A stretch of DNA of 8,582 nucleotides from Candidatus Altarchaeales archaeon A3 (GTDB lineage Archaea; Altiarchaeota; Altiarchaeia; Altiarchaeales; Altiarchaeaceae), in assembly GCA_002083985.1 (NCBI GenBank), contig MTER01000088.1, positions 1 to 8,582 of the forward strand, given 5' to 3'. Shown one piece after another: positions 4,165-8,582 of this stretch; the stretch's first letter is position 1, and every line of letters starts with the position of its first letter. The notes beneath the pieces are model-generated. The model did no database searches. It was not told the DNA's origin and saw only the letters and a program-made list of their open reading frames with translations. The translations under genes were made by a program, and so were the position numbers.

Positions 4165-6504
4165 ATGAACGAGGCCACAGGAGGCTCAAACCACCTCCTA
4201 TGTGAAAAAAACACAAAAGGAATTAGTATTGAAGGATATTTAATTAATATAAGTAGATTATTCTGGGTTGCAGAAGAAAAGAGATATGTGCAGAATAAAA
4301 CAACACCAATATCAAAAATAATGGAAGAAAGTGGTTTTGCTCAAACTTCTACATACCAATACATTACTGATTTAGAAAAAGCTCAATTACTCTGTAAAAT
4401 ACCCATCAAAAAAGGTGGTGGAGTAGGATTAACAGAAAAAGGGGTAGCCTTTTTAGAAGAATATAGGAATAACAAAAAATCTCAGGAAAGCAACGATTCT
4501 TATGAAACAAAAATTTCAGACATTATTGATGAATATGGGGATGCATTATCACAATTATCAGCAGTGTATCCTCATAAAAAATCACTAATCATAGATTATA
4601 GGGATATATTAAAACATAATTTAGATATGGGCGATGATCTTATGGACAACCCAGATAGAATAATAGAACTCTTTGAAAAGGATATAAATGCAAGACCGCT
4701 GGTTTTTTTTTATGAGGGTGACACAAAAATACATGTCAGATTTATAAACATACCACAGGCCTACAGTGAAGATATAAGAAACATTGTAAGCAAAGACATA
4801 AACAAATTTTTCAATGTCAAAGGAATGGTAACAAAAAGCAGTGATATCCTTCCAAAGATTTGTGTAGGTGTTTTTCAATGTCCGATATGTGGGGGGACAA
4901 AAGAAGTTGAACAGGAAAAAACAGGCAATCTAATAGTTCCTTCACTTTGTGATGTGTGTAAAAAACCAGTTAAATTCAAATTACTCACTAAAGAAAGTAT
5001 ATTTATGGATATTCAGAGGATAGAAATCCAAGAGCCATTAGAAATTCTCAAAGGCGGAGAAAGTGCTAAAAAAATAGAAGTGTGGATTACTGATGATTTA
5101 ACGGGGAAAATTCAAGTTGGAAACAACATAGAGATAACCGGTGCGCTTAAATTAATCCCTCCAAAAGATATAAATGATACTGTTTATAAAAAATTTGTTG
5201 ATGCTAATAATTTCAAAATAATAGGTGAGGAGTTTACGGAGATAGAAATATCTGATGATGATGTTATAAAAATAAAAGAATTTTCAAAATCACCAGACTT
5301 AACCCAAAAATTTATAAAATCTATATGCCCTGCGATATATGGATACGAAGAAATAAAAGAAGCAATTATATTGCAGTTGTTCGGAGGCAGTAAAATATCA
5401 AAAATTGAAGAGACAAAAACAAGGTCAGAAATACACATTTTATTGATTGGAGATCCAGGTGTTGCAAAATCACAAATTCTAATTGGTGCAAGTAATATAG
5501 CCCCAAAATCTATTTACCTCTGTGGAAAAGGTACAACAACCGCAGGTCTTACTGCGAGCGCAAAGAAAGAGAAGGACGATTTTTCAGAGGGAGGATGGGT
5601 GATAGAAGGAGGAGCTGTAGTTTTTGCGTCTGGTGGAATTCTCTGTCTGGACGAAATGAATGAAATGGAAGATAAAGATAAAGATTCTCTAAGAAGTACA
5701 ATGTCCGAAGGGCTTGTCTCCGTTGCAAAAGCAGGCGTATCAGTAACCTTCAAAGCAGAAACATCTATTTTAGCGGCGGCAAATCCAAAATTCGGAAGAT
5801 TTATTCAAGAGAAGACAATATCGGAGCAATTTGGATTGAGTGCGGCAATTATAGACCGTTTTGACTTAATTTTCCCTATAAAAGATAATATAAATAAAGA
5901 AAACGACAAGAGAATATATAAACAAATTGGAAGGACGTACACGATTGAAAAGAATGAAAATTCCGATTATCCTGCCAATCTCGCTTTTATGAAGAAATAC
6001 ATAGCATATGCAAAAATGAACTGTAATCCTTCATTGAGTGAAAACGCACTACAAATGGCTCAAACATACTATCTTAAATTAAGAGGTGAAAGTAATAATA
6101 ATAATGTGCAAACAACTCCGAGAAAGGGCGTAGATATTTTGCGGTTAAGTTCTGCCGCTGCAAAAATGAGATTGTCTGATTTTATTGAGGAAAAAGATGT
6201 TGAAACTGCAATAAGATTAACGGAATATTCTCTAAGATGCATTGCCCAAGATGAAGAAAGTGGAAAATTTGATATAGACAAAATTACAATGGGTTCAAAA
6301 GAAAAGAGAAATATAATCATATCAATATCCGATATATTAGATAATCTTACGAACAAAGGAAAGATGAATTGTAATATGGAAGATGTTATTAAAGTAGCAA
6401 AAGAACAGGGAATTGATGATGACACAGTAAAAAAATATCTTGAAAATGCAAAAAAGGAAGGGCGAATATTTGAACCCACACCCGGACAAATAGGCGTGCT
6501 TTAA
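4165..6504 (+). CDS. mcm: MCM replicative helicase with an extra N-terminal winged-helix domain
   Basis: This 779-aa protein is an archaeal-type minichromosome maintenance helicase, an AAA+ ring that unwinds DNA 3' to 5' at the fork. Residues 25-101 form an additional winged-helix domain (helices around 49-75, then GVGLTEKGVAFLEEY). From about residue 112 comes the usual MCM N-terminal region, with a zinc site C239-P-I-C242 and C262-D-V-C265 inside the OB fold. The AAA+ core shows Walker A GDPGVAKS (430-436 within 429-436), Walker B ILCLDEMNEM with D496 and E497, sensor 1 AANP (N540), the arginine finger in IIDRFDLIF (R565) and a sensor-2 arginine near R653. A C-terminal winged helix occupies about 700-779. 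All catalytic residues are present, so it should be active. Typical archaeal MCMs are about 650-700 aa; the excess is the N-terminal domain. The first ATG is chosen because it follows the A-rich leader and the winged helix needs it. Confidence 0.96.
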   Translation: MNEATGGSNHLLCEKNTKGISIEGYLINISRLFWVAEEKRYVQNKTTPISKIMEESGFAQTSTYQYITDLEKAQLLCKIPIKKGGGVGLTEKGVAFLEEYRNNKKSQESNDSYETKISDIIDEYGDALSQLSAVYPHKKSLIIDYRDILKHNLDMGDDLMDNPDRIIELFEKDINARPLVFFYEGDTKIHVRFINIPQAYSEDIRNIVSKDINKFFNVKGMVTKSSDILPKICVGVFQCPICGGTKEVEQEKTGNLIVPSLCDVCKKPVKFKLLTKESIFMDIQRIEIQEPLEILKGGESAKKIEVWITDDLTGKIQVGNNIEITGALKLIPPKDINDTVYKKFVDANNFKIIGEEFTEIEISDDDVIKIKEFSKSPDLTQKFIKSICPAIYGYEEIKEAIILQLFGGSKISKIEETKTRSEIHILLIGDPGVAKSQILIGASNIAPKSIYLCGKGTTTAGLTASAKKEKDDFSEGGWVIEGGAVVFASGGILCLDEMNEMEDKDKDSLRSTMSEGLVSVAKAGVSVTFKAETSILAAANPKFGRFIQEKTISEQFGLSAAIIDRFDLIFPIKDNINKENDKRIYKQIGRTYTIEKNENSDYPANLAFMKKYIAYAKMNCNPSLSENALQMAQTYYLKLRGESNNNNVQTTPRKGVDILRLSSAAAKMRLSDFIEEKDVETAIRLTEYSLRCIAQDEESGKFDIDKITMGSKEKRNIIISISDILDNLTNKGKMNCNMEDVIKVAKEQGIDDDTVKKYLENAKKEGRIFEPTPGQIGVL
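4179..4199 (+). promoter_or_regulatory. Hairpin just inside the MCM coding region
   Basis: AGGAGG (4179-4184) pairs with CCTCCT (4194-4199) around a 9-nt loop, 14 nt after the first base of the start codon. The left arm is Shine-Dalgarno-like and the right arm is anti-Shine-Dalgarno-like. It is GC-rich against an A/T background. It could tune translation of MCM or be a coincidence of coding sequence. Confidence 0.35.
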
Positions 6505-6544
6505 AGATAAAATAAACACAAAATAAAAAAATAAAAGTAAGAAA
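6505..6544 (+). promoter_or_regulatory. A-rich leader ending AAAAGTAAGAAA
   Basis: The entire 40-bp gap between MCM and the next gene is A-rich with very little T and no Shine-Dalgarno. Positions 6509-6553, including the ATG and following codons, are nearly identical to 8412-8455 in front of another gene, so the leader has been duplicated or is strongly conserved. Confidence 0.6.
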
Positions 6545-6976
6545 ATGGAAAACAATACAAATAAAAAAAAAGAGAACCTGCAAATGTGGGCAAATAAACC
6601 ACTCCTTCCCTTTCAAAGAAAGGCAGACATACTTAACGCCCGTTCCACAATAAAACAAAATATAATTCAGAATAACCTGGAAAAGGCACTGGAAATGCAA
6701 CAGAAAATATTACAAAAATATTCAGACACAACAAAAAACTTGTTGATTGAATATTTATTTATCGGGTGGAAAGTAAAAAATAGCCAAACAAAGGAAAATA
6801 AGGAAATAAAAATATTCTCAACAATGAAATATGGAAACATACGCCTCAGAGAAATCGAAAAAGACCCATACCTCTCTTTGTTCGCAAGTGGGATAAGAGG
6901 GCAAACGCTATGCGAAGTGAAGGCAGCGGCAGACGAACTGTCTAAATGCGAAGAAATACAAAAACTATATACATAA
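6545..6976 (+). CDS. Uncharacterised helical protein (143 aa) downstream of MCM
   Basis: I do not recognise this family. The N-terminus is polar and lysine/asparagine-rich (about residues 1-12). Residues 25-62 are predicted to be a long amphipathic helix with heptad-like spacing of I, L and A. Residues 63-105 contain a compact segment with LLIEYLFIGWKV and IKIFSTMKYGNIRLREIE, and the C-terminal third is helical (TLCEVKAAADELSKCEEIQ). There is no zinc motif, signal peptide or membrane segment. The start is fixed by the leader 40 bp after the MCM stop. Being directly behind MCM on the same strand, it may be co-transcribed and could be a replication accessory factor. That is inference from position only; I see no GINS, PCNA, RPA or primase signature. 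Confidence 0.82.
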   Translation: MENNTNKKKENLQMWANKPLLPFQRKADILNARSTIKQNIIQNNLEKALEMQQKILQKYSDTTKNLLIEYLFIGWKVKNSQTKENKEIKIFSTMKYGNIRLREIEKDPYLSLFASGIRGQTLCEVKAAADELSKCEEIQKLYT

Positions 6977-7020
6977 CCAATGTAATTTTTCCTTTAAAAA
7001 TTCATAAAAGAAAGAAAAAA

Positions 7021-7048
7021 ATTAAGAAAAAATATAAATAAAAACAAG
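7021..7048 (+). promoter_or_regulatory. A-rich leader before the split ORF
   Basis: AAATATAAATAAAAACAAG directly precedes the ATG at 7049. Its fit to the leader family argues that 7049 is a genuine start codon even though the reading frame it opens is short. Confidence 0.5.
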
Positions 7049-7126
7049 ATGAAGATAGAAATAAACAGGACGGGAAAAGGAACTGATATAAAAATAAATT
7101 TTCGTGCTAATATTGGAGAAATATAA
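7049..7126 (+). CDS. Short ORF (25 aa), possibly the N-terminus of the next ORF
   Basis: ATG at 7049 has a leader typical of this element and opens a 25-codon frame ending TAA at 7126. The product begins MKIEINRTGKGTDIKINF, which looks like the start of a normal protein with two short strands rather than random sequence. It overlaps the next ORF by 23 bp in a different frame. A +1 shift near its stop (ATA TAA C) would join it to that ORF and give a protein of about 120 aa. It may therefore be a programmed frameshift, a recent one-base lesion, a sequencing error, or a small leader peptide that couples translation. Confidence 0.4.
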   Translation: MKIEINRTGKGTDIKINFRANIGEI

Positions 7127-7412
7127 CAAAGAAAATACAACACACAAGGATTTTTATGATATAATGGGAGATAAGGATATGAGCAATGATGAAAAAATAA
7201 AGTATCGTTCTAATGAGCGTATATTCGCAAATGATAGCATAGGTTTCACGAATTATATAGTGGCAAAATTAGACCTGTCCAGCAAAGAAACAACAAAAAA
7301 ATCAATAAAAGCACTTCTAAAAAAGGTGAAGGGCGTTATGTATACTTACGAATCGGAACGAAGAGGAAGTGTTTTTTCTATAGAAATATCTGAGAAGCTA
7401 CAAAAAATATAA
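7104..7412 (+). CDS. Uncharacterised ORF, about 83-102 aa, start uncertain
   Basis: The open frame after the stop at 7095-7097 runs to TAA at 7412. The first common start is GTG 7104, which lies inside the 25-aa ORF. The first ATG is at 7164 and lacks the usual A-rich leader. This absence of a leader, alone among the genes here, suggests the true start is the ATG at 7049 in another frame. The product is hydrophilic and mostly helical: SSKETTKKSIKALLKKVKG is a basic amphipathic stretch that could touch DNA or RNA, followed by VMYTYESERRGSVFSIEIS as strands. I do not recognise a family. It sits in the plus-strand gene row between the 143-aa protein and the zinc-finger protein and is probably co-transcribed with them. 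Confidence 0.6.
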   Translation: MLILEKYNKENTTHKDFYDIMGDKDMSNDEKIKYRSNERIFANDSIGFTNYIVAKLDLSSKETTKKSIKALLKKVKGVMYTYESERRGSVFSIEISEKLQKI

Positions 7413-7451
7413 ACTAAACAAGAAAAATATAAAATATAAACAACAAGTAAA
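7413..7451 (+). promoter_or_regulatory. A-rich leader sharing a 21-bp block with the leader at 8179
   Basis: Positions 7423-7443 are identical to 8179-8199 (AAAAATAT, then AAAATATAAACAA). The tract fills the gap between the preceding stop and the ATG at 7452 and contains two TATA-like words but no Shine-Dalgarno. Confidence 0.6.
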
Positions 7452-7742
7452 ATGGTAAACGATATAAAAGTAGAGGAAAATCAAGGAGAGGAAAATAAAA
7501 CAATTGTGAAGTTTAATCCCACAATGGATAAATCAATTAAGACGCACTTGAATGAAAATATTACTTACACCTGCAATATTTGTAATAAGGTTATTTTTAA
7601 GTGCGATAATTGTAGTTATTATTTTTCTGGGGATGAACTGATATATTGTTCAAAGGATAAACACTTTTGTTCTAATTGTCATAACTCCATAATTACCGAA
7701 AATTTAAAAAATCTAAAAAAATATAAATCTAAACAAAAATAA
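7452..7742 (+). CDS. Small zinc-binding protein (96 aa)
   Basis: The central part holds closely spaced metal ligands: C41-x2-C44, C51-x2-C54, C66, H71, C73-x2-C76 and H77. This is enough for two structural zinc sites in a treble-clef or cross-brace-like arrangement. Residues 1-36 are acidic, then polar. The last 13 residues are strongly basic (KNLKKYKSKQK) and are encoded by the A-rich leader of the next gene. Such small zinc proteins in plasmids and viruses usually bind nucleic acid or a protein partner; the exact class is not recognisable. The stop is followed by only one base before the next ATG, so the two genes are surely co-transcribed and probably translationally coupled. No enzyme motif is seen. 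Confidence 0.8.
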   Translation: MVNDIKVEENQGEENKTIVKFNPTMDKSIKTHLNENITYTCNICNKVIFKCDNCSYYFSGDELIYCSKDKHFCSNCHNSIITENLKNLKKYKSKQK

Positions 7743-7743
7743 A

Positions 7744-8148
7744 ATGCAAGAAAAAAAAGAAAGGCGATATAAAGCAGGATATATTGTCCGGGGCTGCCAA
7801 GCATACACGATGAATGAGAAATATATTGGGAGCAGTAAATTAGCACATTTCCTGATAGTAAAGAAGGGCATAATGCCTGAAACAACCCCTGGTCAAAGAA
7901 TATGTTGCATTGGGTTCTGTAAGGGAGAACAAAAATGGTATAGCTGGTCACAAGTGTATATATGTGGTTTTGGAATTGGACACATAGTGAGAAAAGGAGA
8001 TAGCGTAACAGAATCTGAATGGTCAAATGAATACTTGCTGAAACACCCTGAAACAGAGAATATCAAAGCAGGATTTGTGGCGAAAACCCTTAATGACTGT
8101 AGAAAATTAGCCGTAGCTTTTTCTGAAAGTGCAAGCCAGTTTTTTTAG
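7744..8148 (+). CDS. Uncharacterised protein (134 aa) with WYSWS and GFGIG motifs
   Basis: Starts one base after the zinc-finger gene. The N-terminus is basic (MQEKKERRYKAGY). The core has NEKYIGSSKLAHFLIVKKG, then KWYSWSQVYICGFGIGHIVRKGD, then a C-terminal helix KTLNDCRKLAVAFSESASQF. A tryptophan-rich KWY-x-WS motif followed by GF-x-IG and a C-terminal AKTL-helix recalls small uncharacterised proteins I associate with phages and plasmids. I cannot name a family with confidence. Four cysteines (C18, C54, C55, C59 region) are present, but not in a clear zinc pattern. There is no signal peptide or membrane segment; the hydrophobic YICGFGIGHIV run is too short. It is probably an accessory protein of the element; the role is unknown. 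Confidence 0.82.
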   Translation: MQEKKERRYKAGYIVRGCQAYTMNEKYIGSSKLAHFLIVKKGIMPETTPGQRICCIGFCKGEQKWYSWSQVYICGFGIGHIVRKGDSVTESEWSNEYLLKHPETENIKAGFVAKTLNDCRKLAVAFSESASQFF

Positions 8149-8159
8149 CAAAATTAGGA

Positions 8160-8206
8160 AGGAATAAATAAAAATAATAAAAATATAAAATATAAACAAA
8201 AACAAA
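8160..8206 (+). promoter_or_regulatory. A-rich leader of RHH-like paralogue 2
   Basis: The gap is made of AATA and ATATAAA units with almost no G or C, ending AAACAAAAACAAA before the ATG. It shares an exact 21-bp block with the leader at 7423-7443. Confidence 0.6.
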
Positions 8207-8356
8207 ATGCAAATCTATATAAATTTCACGGACGAGGAAGCAGCAAAAATATATGCTGCTCATAAAATTTGGGGAGAAAAAGGAAGTAAATCTGTAAACA
8301 AATTCATCAAGTTTGCAGCACTTGAAATGGCAGGAAAAATACAAATTGCAGAATAG
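8207..8356 (+). CDS. Small ribbon-helix-helix-like protein, paralogue 2
   Basis: A complete 49-aa ORF from ATG 8207 to TAG 8356. It begins MQIYINFTDEE, a strand plus helix cap typical of RHH proteins, continues AAKIYAAHKIWGEKGSKS and ends with the helix NKFIKFAALEMAGKIQIAE. It shares 20 or more aligned positions with the minus-strand gene at 2507-2686, including AAHKIW, the G-x-K-S turn and NKF-x-KFA-x-LE. It is shorter at the C-terminus, stopping where paralogue 1 adds a charged helix. Its family likely consists of DNA-binding dimers. Having paralogues on both arms of the element and in tandem at the right end suggests either repeated duplication of a regulator gene or a set of proteins binding different sites. 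Confidence 0.82.
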   Translation: MQIYINFTDEEAAKIYAAHKIWGEKGSKSVNKFIKFAALEMAGKIQIAE

Positions 8357-8446
8357 CGATAAAAAAGGACCTGAAAGAATAAAATAAAATAAAATATAAA
8401 ATATAAAATATAAAATAAACATAAAATAAAATATAAAAGTAAGAAA
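8357..8446 (+). promoter_or_regulatory. Long A-rich leader with AAAAT and ATATAAA microrepeats
   Basis: After CGATAAAAAAGGACCTGAAAG the sequence from 8379 becomes pure A/T with (AAAAT) and (ATATAAA) repeats, then AAACATAAAATAAAATATAAAAGTAAGAAA before the ATG. It is the longest leader in the window, about 68 nt, and its last part duplicates the leader at 6509-6544. Confidence 0.6.
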
Positions 8447-8582
8447 ATGGAAAACCTATTTAATTATTTAGATTTTACAGACACGGAAGCTGCAAAAACA
8501 TATGCAGCCCACAAAATCTGGAATAGAAAAGGAAGTAAATGTGTAACCAGTTTCATCAAATTTGCAACACTTGAAATGGTGA
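8447..8582 (+). CDS. Small ribbon-helix-helix-like protein, paralogue 3 (cut by window edge)
   Basis: ATG 8447 opens a frame that runs off the end after 45 codons. The N-terminus (MENLFNYLDFTD) is a few residues longer than in paralogue 2, then comes TEAAKTYAAHKIWNRKGSK, a C-V-T turn variant and SFIKFATLEM. The invariant AAHKIW, G-S-K and F-I-K-F-A-x-L-E positions confirm it as the tandem neighbour of the gene at 8207. The first codons (MEN) and the leader are shared with the unrelated 143-aa gene at 6545, so leader and start region appear to move or duplicate as a unit. The C-terminus is not visible. Confidence 0.8.
   Translation, partial: MENLFNYLDFTDTEAAKTYAAHKIWNRKGSKCVTSFIKFATLEMV

Noticed and set aside
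6069..6700. Minus-strand ORFs of 136, 72 and 103 aa over the MCM 3' end
   Set aside because: They overlap MCM and the next gene in antisense, are rich in F, S and L as expected from A-rich sense codons, and have no leader.
7679..8422. Minus-strand ORFs of 115 and 110 aa
   Set aside because: Antisense to the 134-aa gene and to an RHH-like gene; strongly hydrophobic composition arises from the A-rich opposite strand.

Overview
The window is very AT-rich (by eye below 30% GC), gene-dense and built around one replication gene of the archaeal/eukaryotic type, an MCM helicase. No rRNA, tRNA, metabolic gene or transposase is visible. I read it as part of an archaeal extrachromosomal element (plasmid, virus or giant linear element) or an integrated copy. 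The TPR consensus and low GC would suit elements of methanogen or ANME-type Euryarchaeota, and the one-strand-per-arm layout with perfect tandem repeats recalls Borg-like elements. That host assignment is inference, not something the sequence proves.

Layout. Positions 24-2686 hold three genes on the minus strand: a 496-aa TPR-array protein, an unrecognised 283-aa protein with a possible C-terminal ribbon-helix-helix (RHH) segment, and a 59-aa RHH-like protein followed by a terminator-like hairpin. Positions 2687-3808 (1.1 kb) carry no convincing gene. They contain divergent TATA-like elements, a GC-rich island that folds like a small structured RNA (about 2851-2986), a plain AT-rich stretch (2991-3289), and a symmetric origin-like block (3290-3709). 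In that block, two 36-bp palindromes are near-exact inverted copies of each other. They enclose an A/T tract of about 54 bp and two oppositely oriented arrays of short iterons. From 3809 to the right edge all genes are on the plus strand: a 59-aa small protein, MCM with an extra N-terminal winged-helix domain, a 143-aa helical protein, a split or overlapping ORF pair, a zinc-finger protein, a 134-aa protein with a WYSWS / GFGIG motif, and two more paralogues of the 59-aa RHH-like protein (the last cut by the window edge).

How it may work together. Genes diverge from the iteron block, as expected if replication starts there and transcription runs with the forks. MCM, with its own added DNA-binding domain, is the obvious replication protein, and no Orc1/Cdc6-like gene is in the window. 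An 11-bp-arm inverted repeat sits just upstream of MCM and looks like an operator; the small RHH-like proteins are natural candidate regulators or partition proteins.

The most unusual genome-wide pattern is that essentially every gene, on both strands and even inside apparent operons, is preceded by a related A-rich, T-poor leader built from units such as AAAAT, ATATAAA and TAAATTAAAA, with no Shine-Dalgarno sequence. Some of these leaders match each other over more than 20 bp, and some overlap the 3' end of the preceding coding region.
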